A stretch of DNA of 64,000 nucleotides. Source: CAVXGU01 sp963761615 (GTDB lineage: Bacteria; Acidobacteriota; Vicinamibacteria; Vicinamibacterales; CAVVIG01). The notes below the pieces were generated by a model, which saw only the letters and a program-made list of their open reading frames with translations, was not told where the DNA came from and did no database searches. The position numbers and the translations under genes are program-made. Positions 24,429 through 33,762 of this stretch are shown here, piece by piece. The stretch lies in NCBI GenBank assembly GCA_963761615.1, contig CAVXGU010000003.1:2790001-2854000 (forward strand). The letters run 5' to 3'. How positions within the stretch are numbered: the stretch's first letter is position 1; every line of letters starts with the position of its first letter.

Positions 24429-25517
24429 ATGCTGATTCACATCGTGCGCGTGCTGACACCGTGGCTCATCTCGGCCGGAATCCTCGCTGCCGTCATGGCG
24501 GCCGTGCTGCTGGCCCACCAGATACTGCACCGGGTGCTCGAGCGTCTGTCGGCGGACGCCAGCGTCCTGGATCGCTCGTTCGTCGCGCACAGCCGCCGTC
24601 CCGTCCGGGTGATCCTGCCGCTGCTCGCGCTCATCGTCACGCTGCCGGCCCTCCCCCTCGGCGCGGGTCCGATCCACGCGCTGCGTCACGTCACCGGCCT
24701 GGCGCTCATCGCCAGCACGGCCTGGCTGGCCGTCTCGCTGCTGCACGTGCTCGACGATGCCGTCGCCCTGCGGTTCCGGGTCGACGTCCGCGACAACCTC
24801 TCGGCGCGCCGGGTGTTGACGCAGGTCAAGGTCCTCCAGCGCATCGTGACCACGGTCGTCGTCATCGTCACGATCGCCATCATGGTGATGACCTTCCCCT
24901 CGATCCGTCAGCTCGGCACCAGCCTGCTCGCGTCGGCCGGCCTGGCCGGCCTCGTGGTCGGTCTGGCCGCGCGCCCGGCGGTCACCAATCTCCTCGCGGG
25001 CATCCAGGTGGCGCTCACCGAGCCCATCCGCATCGACGACGTCGTGATCGTCGAGGGCGAATGGGGCCGGATCGAGGAGATTCACACGAGCTTCGTCGTC
25101 GTCAAGATCTGGGACCTGCGGCGCCTGGTCGTGCCGATCTCGTACTTCATCGAAAAGCCCTTCCAGAACTGGACCCGGACGTCGGCGGATCTGCTCGGCT
25201 CCGTGTACCTCTATGTCGACTACACGGCGCCCCTCGACGCGATCCGCAGCGAGCTGCAGCGCGTGCTGCAGGGCTCGACGGACCTCTGGGACGGCAAGGT
25301 GTGCGTGCTGCAGGTGACGGATGCAAAGGAGCGGACGCTCGAGCTGCGGGCGCTCATGAGCGCCGCCGATTCCGGATCGGCATGGGATCTGCGCTGCCGT
25401 GTCAGAGAACACCTGGTGCAGTTTCTCCAGCGAGACCACCCCGGGTGCCTGCCACGGGTGCGTGCCGAGATCGCGCCGGGCGCGACCCTGCAGCCGGCCG
25501 CGCCCGCGCAGGCCTGA
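24429..25517 (+). CDS. mscS: MscS-family small-conductance mechanosensitive channel
   Basis: A 362-residue inner-membrane channel. It has four to five membrane helices. The pore-lining helix LGTSLLASAGLAGLVVGLAARPAVTNLLAG is encoded near residues 155-185 and is followed by the beta-domain IQVALTEPIRIDDVVIVEGEWGRIEEI and the soluble vestibule. It releases solutes at hypo-osmotic shock. The ATG at 24429 follows the G-rich ribosome-binding site; the upstream in-frame extension lies in the palindrome. Convergent with the tolC-like gene, with a short heptamer array between them. Confidence 0.9.
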   Translation: MLIHIVRVLTPWLISAGILAAVMAAVLLAHQILHRVLERLSADASVLDRSFVAHSRRPVRVILPLLALIVTLPALPLGAGPIHALRHVTGLALIASTAWLAVSLLHVLDDAVALRFRVDVRDNLSARRVLTQVKVLQRIVTTVVVIVTIAIMVMTFPSIRQLGTSLLASAGLAGLVVGLAARPAVTNLLAGIQVALTEPIRIDDVVIVEGEWGRIEEIHTSFVVVKIWDLRRLVVPISYFIEKPFQNWTRTSADLLGSVYLYVDYTAPLDAIRSELQRVLQGSTDLWDGKVCVLQVTDAKERTLELRALMSAADSGSAWDLRCRVREHLVQFLQRDHPGCLPRVRAEIAPGATLQPAAPAQA

Positions 25518-25536
25518 AGGCCCGCGCTCCACGAGA

Positions 25537-25580
25537 GCCCGGGAGCCGGGAGCCGGGAGCCGGGAGCCGGGAGCCGGGAA
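25537..25580. repeat. GGGAGCC heptamer array between convergent genes
   Basis: Six almost perfect 7-bp units (GGGAGCC) fill the 67-bp space between the mscS and tolC-like stop codons. No independent terminator is visible, so the array is the only structured sequence there. Confidence 0.85.
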
Positions 25581-25584
25581 GAGT

Positions 25585-26955
25585 CTACGGAAACTGTCCC
25601 AGCGCGATCAGCAGATTGAGGCGCGCCCGGCGGAGCGCGTCCTCGGCCTGGGCGACCGCCGTGTCGGCGTCGTGCGAGCTGCGTTCGGCGTCAATCACCT
25701 CGATGCTGGTGGCAGCGCCCGCCTGGAAGCTCACGTTCGTGATGTCGACGACCTGCGACGCCTGCGTCGCCGACACGCGGGCGCTCGCCAGCGCGCGCGT
25801 GTCGCTCGCGATCGATTCCCGGGCGAGCCGCACGTCCGAGTTTGCCTGCGCGACCCCGTCGGCGAGCGTGGCGCGCGCCGTGTCGAGCGCCGCCTGGTTC
25901 TGAATCCGCTCTGCCGTCACCGAGCCGCCGGTGTAGATCGGGACGTTCATCTGCAACAGGAAGCGCCAGCTGTTGGTCCGCGAGAAGAACGGCGTCGGGA
26001 AGATGGTCTGCGGCTGGAAGATGGCGTGCAGCGTCGGCCAGCGCTCCTTCCCCGTGTCGCGCAGCACGTGCGAGGCCAGATCCTGCTGCGCCGAGAACAG
26101 CTTCAGGTCGGTCCGGCGTTCGAGCAGGCTCACGCCCGCCTGCTCGGCGGGCACGGCGCTGTCGAAGGCGGGCTCGCCCGAGACGTCGACGGCGCCGTCG
26201 ACCGCGACGAGCACGCCCAGCGCCTCCTGCGCGCGGTACACGCCCAGCCGCGCGCTCTCCACGCGCACGTCGGCGCTCGAGACCTGCTGCTCGGCCCGCA
26301 GCGTGTCCAGCCGGCTGCCCGAGCCGCCCTGCTCGAGCCTCGCGGCGAGATCGCGATGGGCGCTGGCGACGTCGTGCGCCCGGGTCTCCGCGTCGAGCAC
26401 GCGCTTCAGATCGATGACGGTCAGGTACGCATCGGCCGTCGCCATCGCCACCTGACGGCGGGCATCGTCCGCGCTCAGCTGCGCCACGTGCGTGGCGTCC
26501 TGCGCCTCGGCCCGCCGCGCCCAGTCCGAGGCCGCGACGATCGGCATGTCGACCGTCAGGCTGCCCGTCACCTCGTTCTGGGGCGTCACGGTGACGTCCT
26601 GGTACGACACGCTCTTGTTGATGGTGGTCGTGGTCAGGGAGCCCGAGACGTAGAGGCGGGCTGCCGCCCGCGCCTGCGCGAGCAGGCCCTCGGCGCGGAG
26701 GATGCCCGCCGCGGCCTTCGCGATGGATGGATTCTGCGCGGTGGCCCGACGGACCGCCTCGTCGAACGTCATCGTCTGCACTGGCGCCGGCAGCCCGGTC
26801 GCGGCCTGCGACGCCGCGCCCGCCGCGGTCGGCGGCGCCTGCGGGGCCGACGGCTGCGCCGCCGCCGTGGCCGCGCCGAGCAGCCATGCACTCACCACCC
26901 CGGCCCCGATCAGGCAGGCACCCGGCCCCAGGCCGCAGGCGCCCTTACCGCGCAC
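25585..26955 (-). CDS. TolC-family outer-membrane efflux protein
   Basis: A 456-residue outer-membrane channel. The signal peptide ends near ATAAAQ, followed by a Pro/Ala-rich linker. Two TolC-type repeats follow: MTFDEAVRRATAQNPSIAKA near residue 65 and the helical second half with AQANSDVRLARESIAS and the C-terminal EVIDAERSSHDADTAVAQAE. It forms the exit duct of the RND pump encoded upstream. GTG at 26955 is chosen: GGGAGGAAGC precedes it within the last codons of the pump gene, giving an 11-base overlap. An ATG-like start at 26985 is possible but lacks such a site. Last gene of the efflux operon. Confidence 0.88.
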   Translation of the reverse strand: MRGKGACGLGPGACLIGAGVVSAWLLGAATAAAQPSAPQAPPTAAGAASQAATGLPAPVQTMTFDEAVRRATAQNPSIAKAAAGILRAEGLLAQARAAARLYVSGSLTTTTINKSVSYQDVTVTPQNEVTGSLTVDMPIVAASDWARRAEAQDATHVAQLSADDARRQVAMATADAYLTVIDLKRVLDAETRAHDVASAHRDLAARLEQGGSGSRLDTLRAEQQVSSADVRVESARLGVYRAQEALGVLVAVDGAVDVSGEPAFDSAVPAEQAGVSLLERRTDLKLFSAQQDLASHVLRDTGKERWPTLHAIFQPQTIFPTPFFSRTNSWRFLLQMNVPIYTGGSVTAERIQNQAALDTARATLADGVAQANSDVRLARESIASDTRALASARVSATQASQVVDITNVSFQAGAATSIEVIDAERSSHDADTAVAQAEDALRRARLNLLIALGQFP

Positions 26956-29900
26956 GCTTCCTCCCCACACTCTTGACCACCACATAGAGCACCGGAATGA
27001 ACGCCAGGTTCAGGAACGTGGACGCGATCATGCCGCCGGCCACTGCGGTGCCGACGGCGTGCCGGGCCTCGCGGCCCGCGCCGGTGGCGAACACCAGCGG
27101 CATGACGCCCAGAATGAACGCCAGCGACGTCATCAGGATCGGCCTCAGGCGAATGCGCGCCGCCTCGATCGCGGCCTCGACGATGCTCAGGCCGCGCGCG
27201 CGCAGCTGCTCGGCGAACTCGACGACGAGGATGCCGTTCTTCGCCGAGAGGCCGATGAGCATGACCAGTCCCACCTGACAGTAGACGTCGTTGGGCAGCC
27301 CCCGGCCCATCTCCGCGGCGAGCGCGCCCAGGACCGCCAGGGGCACCGACAGCAGGATGATGAACGGGAGGACCAGGCTCTCGTACTGCGCCGCGAGCGT
27401 CAGGTAGACGAGAAGGAGCCCGAGGCCGAAGATCACGGTCGACTGCGCCCCGGCCGTGATCTCCTCGAGCGACAGCCCCGACCACGCGTACGAGAAGCCC
27501 TGCGGCAGGACGCGCGCCGAGAGGTTCTGCATCGCCGCGATCGCCTGACCGGAGCTGTAGCCGGGCGCGGCGGAGGCGTTGATCTCGACCGACCGGAACA
27601 GGTTGTAGTGCGTGATCGTCTTCGGCGCGGTCGCCTCGTGCACGCTGACGAGGTCGCTGAGCGGCAGCATGCGCCCATCGGCGGTCCGCACCGAGTAGCG
27701 CTCGATGTCGTCCGGCGCCGTGCGGAACTGCGGGTCCGCCTGCACGTACACGCGGTACGAACGGTTGTTGAAATCGAAGTCGTTCACGTACGACGACCCG
27801 AGCAGGATCTGGAGCGTGTCGGTGATGCTCGACATCGACACGCCGAGACTCTTGGCGCGCTCGCGATCGATCGTCACGATGAGCTGCGGGTCGTTCGCGC
27901 TGAACTGGGTGAACAACCCCGTGAGGCCCGGCGTCCGGTAGCCCTGGCCGATCAGCTGCTGGGCGACCGCCATCATGTTGTCGACCGACCCGCCGCTCTG
28001 ATCGAGCAGCTCGTAGGTGAGGCCGCCGAACTGCCCGAGACCGTTGATCGAGGGCGGCAGGACCGGGATCACCGTTGCGCCCGTGATGCGGCTCAACCCC
28101 CCGAACAGCTGTCCGATGACGGCCTGGGCCGAGTGGGCGTCGCCCGGGCGCTCGGCGAACGGCTTCAGGCTGGCGAAGGCCATCCCGTCGTTCGGGCTCG
28201 CGCCGGCAAAGCTGAAGCCGCTGATGGCGAAGACGTTCTGCACGTCGGGCTCGCCGTGCAGGACGTCCTCCACCTGCCGCACGATGCCGTTGGTGTACTC
28301 GAGCGACGCGCCCGGCGGCCCCTGCACGAGCAGGATGACGTAACCCTGGTCCTCGGTCGGCACGAAGGCCTTCGGCACGCGCTGGTAGACCCAGTACGTC
28401 AGCCCGAGCAGCGCGACGAAGGCGACGACGACCACGACACGCAGGCGGATCAACTGCCGGAGGGCGCCCACCAGCAGGTTCGTCCCGCCCTCGATCACGC
28501 GGTTGACGCCGCGGAAGAACAGCCCCTGCGGCTTGTCGACCCTCGCGAGCAGCAGGCCCGAGAGCGCCGGCGTCAGCGTCAGGGCGTTGAACGCCGAGAT
28601 CAGCATCGACACCGCGATCGTCAGCGCGAACTGCTGGTACAGGCGGCCCGTCGTGCCCGGGAAGAACGCGACCGGAATGAAGACCGCCGCGAGCACCAGC
28701 GCGGTCGCGACCACGGCGCTCATCACCTCGCCCATCGCCTCCGACGCCGCCTCGCGCGGGGGCTTGTGGAAGTCGTGGATGTGGCGCTCGATGTTCTCGA
28801 TGACGACGATCGCGTCGTCGACGACGAGCCCCGTGGCGAGCGTGATGCCGAACAGCGTCAGCGTGTTGATCGAGAAACCGAAGAGCTTCACGAAGGCGAA
28901 GGTGCCGACGAGCGACACCGGAATCGTGATGGCCGGGATGAGCGTCGTCCGCCAGTTCTGGAGGAAGAGGAACATCACGAGCACGACGAGCCCGATCGCC
29001 TCGATGAGCGTGGTGATCACCTCGCGAATCGAGTCCGAGACGACCGTCGTCGTGTCGAAGGCCGCCTCGATCTTGATGCCCGGCGGGAAGCTCTTCGACA
29101 GACGGTTGAACTCCGCGACGACGTTGTTGTAGGTCTCGAGCGAGTTCGCCTGCGGCAGCTGCAGCACGCCGAAGCCCACCGCGTTCCGCCGGTTGTAGCG
29201 CAGGTTGCTCGAGTAGTCCTGGGCGCCGAGCTCGGCGTGGCCGACGTCCTTGAGGCGCACGAGGGTGCCGTCGGCCGACCGTTTGAGGATGATGTTGTCG
29301 AACTCCGAGGGCTCGACCAGGCGTCCGACCGCCCGCACGCTGATCTGGTACTGCTGACCGGGGCGCGTCGGCGGCTCGCCGATCTGGCCCGCCGCCACCT
29401 GCACGTTCTGCTCGCGAAGCGCCTGGACCACTTCGTCGGCCGTGATGCCGCGGCTCGCCAGGCGATCCGGGTCGACCCACAGGCGCATCGCGTAGACCCG
29501 GCTGCCGAAGACCTGGACATTGCCGACGCCTGGAACGCGCTTGAGGTCGTCGATGATGAAGCGGTCGACGTAGTTGCTCAGGAACAGATCGTCGGTACTG
29601 TCCGTTCTCCGAGTACAGCGCCGCCCCCATGATGAAGTTGCTCGAGACCTTCGACACCGAGACGCCGACCGCCTTGACCTCGTTCGGCAGCCGGCCCTCG
29701 ACCTGGGAGACGCGGTTCTGGATGTCGACGGCCGCGACGTCGATGTTGCGCGTGAGATCGAAGGTGACCGTGATGACGGACGACCCGTCGTTGCCGCTCG
29801 ACGAGGTCATGTACATCATGCCCTCGACGCCGTTGATCGCCTCTTCGAGCGGCGTCGTGACCGCCGACTCGACGACGTCCGCGCTCGCGCCCTGGTAGAA

Positions 29901-30044
29901 CGCGCTCACCTGCACCTGCGGCGGCGCCAGGTCCGGGAACTGGGACACCGGCAGCGTCGGAATCGCGACGACGCCGGCGATGATGATCACGAGCGAGCAC
30001 ACGCTCGCCAGGATGGGACGACGGATGAAAGTGTCTACAAACAA
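26945..30044 (-). CDS. RND efflux pump inner-membrane subunit, HAE1 type (frameshifted)
   Basis: A MexB/AcrB-type proton-driven drug exporter of about 1,033 codons. The N-terminal FVDTFIRRPILASVCSLVII, helix and porter sequence (SQFPDLAPPQVQVSAFYQGA, FDLTRNIDVAAVDIQNRV) are in one frame. After GAALYSENGQY the next conserved segment DDLFLSNYVDRFIIDDL is in another, and continues to the normal C-terminus VLYVVVKSVGRKRAR. One extra base in the GG at 29594-29595 explains this (length is a multiple of three plus one). TM4 carries GLVVDDAIVVIENIERH with the proton-relay Asp pair. It starts four bases after the fusion-protein gene and overlaps the tolC-like start. Confidence 0.9.
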
Positions 30045-30048
30045 GGGA

Positions 30049-31197
30049 TTAGTGGTTGGGAGTTTGGGGGTTCGCCCGGCCGCCGGACGGCGGGGCTTCC
30101 GCGATCGGCGCGCCGTCCTGGAGCTTCTGCGAGCCCGACACCACCATCCGCTCGCCCGCCTTGATCCCGCCGAGCAGGACGTACGAGTCGCCGACGATCG
30201 GCCCGACCGTGATGATGCGCTGCCTCGCCACCAGGCCCGATCCGCTCTGCTCCGCGACGAAGCCGAAGAACTGGCCGTTGATGCGCACGACGGCCGTGAC
30301 CGGGATGGTCAGCCCCGGCTCGGTCTTCCACACGATGCGCGCCCGGACGAACTGCGCCGACCGCAGCTCGCCGGTCGGATTCGGCACCGAGCCCGTGACG
30401 AGGACGGTCTGCGTCTCGGGATCCACGCGCGGCGAGATGAACGCCACCTTCGTCGTCGCCAGCACCTGCGAGGAGTCGCCGCTCAGGACCTGCAGCGCCA
30501 GACCGACCTTCAGCTCGCCCACCCGATCGAGCGGCACCGACACGTACACCTCGAGCGTCTCGTTCTGGTCGATCGTCGTCAGCGTGGTCTGTGTGCCGAC
30601 CTGGTAGCCGACGCGCACCGGCACGTCGCCGATGATGCCCGCCGTCGGCGCCGTCACCGTGAAGTACCGCAGCTGCACCTGCTGCTGCTGGAGCTGGGCG
30701 TCGAGCGCCTTGACGGCGGCCTCCGCCGTGCTCTGCGCGGTCTGCGCCTGCTCGAGGGCCTGTCGGCTGATGGCCCCGGCGTCGAACAGGTGCTCGGCGC
30801 GCGTGGCCTGCTCACGGGCGTAGTCCAGGTCGGCCTGCCGCGCCGCCCGTTCGGCCTGCTGGCTGTCCACGGCCGCCTGCTGGCGTCGGGGGTCGATCTG
30901 GAAGAGCTGGGCGCCCTGGCGGACGCGCTCCCCGGAGTGCACGAGGATCTGGGTGATTTGCCCGTCGATCTGGGGCTGCACCGTCGTCGACTGCATCGAC
31001 TTGAGCGTGGCGACGTACTCCGACGAGTCCTCGATGGGCGTGAGCGACGCCGTCTGGAGCACGACCCCCGTGGGCGGCATGCCGGGGCCGCCCCGGCCAC
31101 CCGCGCCGCCCGGACCGGGGGCGCCCCCCCGCCCGCAGGACGCAGCCCCAACGGCAGCGGCGGCAATCGCCATGATCACGAACCGGTAGCGCGACAT
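30049..31197 (-). CDS. RND periplasmic adaptor (membrane fusion) lipoprotein
   Basis: A 382-residue MexA/AcrA-type adaptor joining pump and outer-membrane channel. The lipobox VGAASC (Cys about residue 21) follows a short hydrophobic stretch, then a Gly/Pro-rich linker. The lipoyl half-motif is QPQIDGQITQILVHSGERV, with a coiled-coil hairpin near residues 100-170 (QQAERAARQADLDYAREQAT). The second lipoyl half is FTVTAPTAGIIGDVPVRVG, followed by beta-barrel and membrane-proximal domains. First gene of the three-gene efflux operon. ATG at 31197 has only a weak GAGAG upstream. A WYL regulator gene is divergent and may control it. Confidence 0.9.
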   Translation of the reverse strand: MSRYRFVIMAIAAAAVGAASCGRGGAPGPGGAGGRGGPGMPPTGVVLQTASLTPIEDSSEYVATLKSMQSTTVQPQIDGQITQILVHSGERVRQGAQLFQIDPRRQQAAVDSQQAERAARQADLDYAREQATRAEHLFDAGAISRQALEQAQTAQSTAEAAVKALDAQLQQQQVQLRYFTVTAPTAGIIGDVPVRVGYQVGTQTTLTTIDQNETLEVYVSVPLDRVGELKVGLALQVLSGDSSQVLATTKVAFISPRVDPETQTVLVTGSVPNPTGELRSAQFVRARIVWKTEPGLTIPVTAVVRINGQFFGFVAEQSGSGLVARQRIITVGPIVGDSYVLLGGIKAGERMVVSGSQKLQDGAPIAEAPPSGGRANPQTPNH

Positions 31198-31406
31198 ATG
31201 TGACTAAGACTCTCTGAAGCGGAATAAGGATTCAGGCCGACCAAGCAGTGTACTACTTCGACTGAGGAACCCAGGAACCTGGGAGCCGCAGACCGAATTG
31301 CTGAATCTCGGATTGTCACAGTTCCGTGAACCGACGAGTTTGTCGCGCAACGGGTTCCCGCGGTCCAGGGTTCCCGGGGTCCTCAGCGCCCCAGCCCCTC
31401 AGTTGC

Positions 31407-31412
31407 TAGAAT
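31407..31412 (+). promoter_or_regulatory. -10 box for WYL regulator gene
   Basis: TAGAAT ends ten bases before the GTG at 31423. The rest of the 225-bp divergent region upstream holds imperfect copies of the CCTCAG and AACCCAGG short repeats and no visible gene. Confidence 0.35.
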
Positions 31413-31422
31413 CGCCTCCAGC

Positions 31423-32436
31423 GTGCGGAACGCCGAAGTCATCCGTCAATGGACGATCCTGGGTGAGATCGAGCGCGCCCGCGCGGCGGGCGTCACGATC
31501 GACGAGCTGGCCGCGCGGACGGGTGTCTCCACCCGCACGATCCGCCGCGACATCGAGGCGCTCGAGGCGGCCGGCTTCCCCGTCTACGACGATCGATCCG
31601 CCGACGATGGCCGGACCCGGTGGAGGGTGAACGGCCAGGCCTTCAAGGGGCTGGCCGCAGGCCTGACGCTCTCGGAGCTCTGCGCGCTCTACTTCAGCCG
31701 CACGCTGCTGGAGGCGCTCGCGGGCACACCGTTCCGCGACGATCTCGGGCGCGCCTTCGACAAGCTCGCGCGCACGCTCCCGCCGCACATGCGGCGCTTT
31801 CTCGACCAGCTGCCGCGCGTCATCGTCGCCAAGGCGGATTCGTCGCGGCGCCTGGAGGAGCCGCGCCGGGCAGCCCTCGTCGCCCGGGCCCTGGAGGGCA
31901 CGCTCGAGCAGCGCCAGGCATCGATGCGCTACCACTCGCAGACCAGCCGGCGCACGAAGGCCTACCTCGTCCATCCCTACCGACTCGCCTATGCGCAGGG
32001 CGCGCTGTATCTGCTGGCGTTCGTGCCGGAATACGGCGAAGTGCGGACGTTCGCGGTCGATCGCATCGAGCAACTGACACTCGCCGACGAGCGCTTCACG
32101 CCGATCGAGGCGCTCCCGGACGAGGCCTTTCCCCACTCGCTCGGCGTCCACTCGGGGCCGCCCGAGCACGTCGAGGTCGAGTTCGAACCGGGCGTTGCCG
32201 ACTACGTGCGCGCCCGCACGTGGCATCCCTCGCAACGCCTGCGCGACACGCCGGGCGGCGGCCTCGTGGCGTCGCTCGACGTCTGCCGCGACCGCGCGCT
32301 CACCAGCTGGATCCTGAGCTTCGGCCCGTTCGCGCGGGTCCTCGCGCCCGCGTCGCTCGCGCGCGACGTCGCGTCGCAGATCGACAGCGCCCGCGATCGT
32401 TACCGGGCGCAGCTGGCGTCTGGCGAGCAGACCTAG
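31423..32436 (+). CDS. WYL-domain transcriptional regulator
   Basis: A 337-residue DeoR-like HTH plus WYL regulator. The N-terminal helix-turn-helix (ILGEIERARAAGVTIDELAARTGVSTRTIRRDIEALEAAGFPV) is encoded at residues 12-55. A helical middle (LCALYFSRTLLEALAGTPF) and a WYL domain around SMRYHSQTSRRTKAYLVHPYRLAYAQGALYLLAF follow, and then the WCX C-terminal extension. WYL domains sense ligands, often nucleic-acid derived. Divergent orientation from the RND operon suggests, but does not prove, regulation of the pump. Start is a GTG. Confidence 0.87.
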   Translation: MRNAEVIRQWTILGEIERARAAGVTIDELAARTGVSTRTIRRDIEALEAAGFPVYDDRSADDGRTRWRVNGQAFKGLAAGLTLSELCALYFSRTLLEALAGTPFRDDLGRAFDKLARTLPPHMRRFLDQLPRVIVAKADSSRRLEEPRRAALVARALEGTLEQRQASMRYHSQTSRRTKAYLVHPYRLAYAQGALYLLAFVPEYGEVRTFAVDRIEQLTLADERFTPIEALPDEAFPHSLGVHSGPPEHVEVEFEPGVADYVRARTWHPSQRLRDTPGGGLVASLDVCRDRALTSWILSFGPFARVLAPASLARDVASQIDSARDRYRAQLASGEQT

Positions 32437-32499
32437 CCGCGCGGCCGGCGCCCGGCGCGCCGGCACACGCGCAGGCCGCGCGAGACGAGGCACCGCGCG

Positions 32500-33738
32500 C
32501 TACGACAGTGCGTGGAAGTACGCCGGCAGATCGGGTTTTGTGTCGCGGAGGATGTCGACGATCGCCGCGCGATCCTCGCGCGACAGGCGCGAGTACCGGT
32601 CGCCGCGCACGGCGCCCGAGAGCACCGCCCAGAGCCGGCGGTAGATGGCGGCCTTGGCCGGGGCCGGAAGCGCGTCGAACTGCGGCGCGTAGATGAGGTA
32701 GCTGCACGGGTAGCGCATCAGGCGCGTGGTGAGATCGAGCTGCCGGAGCGAGCGGCCGCGGCGGTCGACAGGCCCCCGGGCGGCAAACGCCTCGGCGAAG
32801 CCGGACGATCCCGCGACGGGATTCGGGAGCGGTGGCTCGTCGACGAACAACAGGTAGTCCACCACCTCGACGGCGGCCGCGTCGAGCGGCACGGTGTCGT
32901 CCGGACCGGGCAGAGCCGCCGCCACGCGTGCCTCCCAGCCGATACGGGTCAGCAGGTTCATGCCGTGCATCTGATGGTCGAAGACCAGCAGGGCGGCCAC
33001 GTCGCTGTCGGCGGACAAGTAGGCGTGCATGTCCACGCGGCCGTCGAGCGACGGCCAGTTGTAGTGATCGGCGCGGCGCGAAGCCGTGAACAGCTCGTCG
33101 AGGTCGGTGTTGCCCTCGTGCCGGATCGCCCCCGTCGTGCCGGTCACGTACCAGCCGCCCCAGCGCTGGTCGATCGGCAGGCGGTGATCGACCTCGAAGT
33201 GGCCGGCGCTGCGCGACAGCATCCCGGGGACGCCGACCGTCGACCGCGCGTAGTGGCAGCTCAGGCAGTCCTCGCGCCGGGTGAAGGCCGGGCGCGCGAC
33301 CGGCGCCTGATCCAGCGTGTAGAACATGACGCCGTGGCGCGGATCCTCGGCGGCGAGCTCGATGAACCCGCCCGGCATCCATCCCACCGCCACCTGGTCG
33401 TTGAAGTACAGCGCGCGCGGATTCGTGGGCGAGATCCGTCGCGCCTGCACGCTGTCCTGGGCGAAGACGAGCACCTGCGACTGGACCGGCACGTGGAGCG
33501 CGTCCAGCACGGACCGGAGGTAGCCGGACGGCCCCACGAAGTCGAGACGCGCCGCGCCGCTGGCGAGCCGACCGTTCAGCATCGCGACGGGATCGGCCGC
33601 GGGCGCCGGATAGTCGATCGCCGGGTTGTCGAGCCAGCGATGGAACGTGTCGGACAGCTGGTCCGGCGCGGCGGCGGCTCCGCAGGCGCCGGCCGCCACG
33701 ACGCCGATCACGACGGTCGCCCGAAGGGCCCTGTACAT
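32500..33738 (-). CDS. Exported cytochrome c-like protein with single CxxCH
   Basis: A 412-residue exported protein. The signal peptide (VVIGVVAAGACGAAAA) has a Cys that might be a lipobox but lacks the usual +1 context. One haem-binding motif CLSCH occurs near residue 144 in FTRREDCLSCHYARS. Other notable segments are ALYFNDQVAVGWMPGGFIELAAEDPRHGVMF, FEVDHRLPIDQRWGGWYVTG and YLIYAPQFDALPAPAK. It looks like the large single-haem or decayed peroxidase-like cytochromes found in Acidobacteria and Planctomycetes. The electron partner is unknown. ATG at 33738 has TATTAT nine bases upstream; divergent from the HAD gene. Confidence 0.7.
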   Translation of the reverse strand: MYRALRATVVIGVVAAGACGAAAAPDQLSDTFHRWLDNPAIDYPAPAADPVAMLNGRLASGAARLDFVGPSGYLRSVLDALHVPVQSQVLVFAQDSVQARRISPTNPRALYFNDQVAVGWMPGGFIELAAEDPRHGVMFYTLDQAPVARPAFTRREDCLSCHYARSTVGVPGMLSRSAGHFEVDHRLPIDQRWGGWYVTGTTGAIRHEGNTDLDELFTASRRADHYNWPSLDGRVDMHAYLSADSDVAALLVFDHQMHGMNLLTRIGWEARVAAALPGPDDTVPLDAAAVEVVDYLLFVDEPPLPNPVAGSSGFAEAFAARGPVDRRGRSLRQLDLTTRLMRYPCSYLIYAPQFDALPAPAKAAIYRRLWAVLSGAVRGDRYSRLSREDRAAIVDILRDTKPDLPAYFHALS

Positions 33739-33747
33739 CCTTGACCC

Positions 33748-33754
33748 ATAATAT
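33748..33754. promoter_or_regulatory. Overlapping divergent -10 boxes
   Basis: TATTAT on the minus strand (33753-33748, nine bases before the ATG at 33738) overlaps TAATAT on the plus strand (33749-33754, eight bases before the ATG at 33763). The two starts are only 24 bp apart, so both transcripts should be leaderless or nearly so and initiation must be mutually exclusive. Confidence 0.5.
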
Positions 33755-33762
33755 TGTGGCTG

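Noticed and set aside
26702..29632. A 976-codon open frame on the plus strand opposite the RND pump gene
   Set aside because: Its sequence is a His/Arg/Asp/Glu-rich antisense shadow with no recognisable domain; the opposite strand encodes a clear RND transporter.
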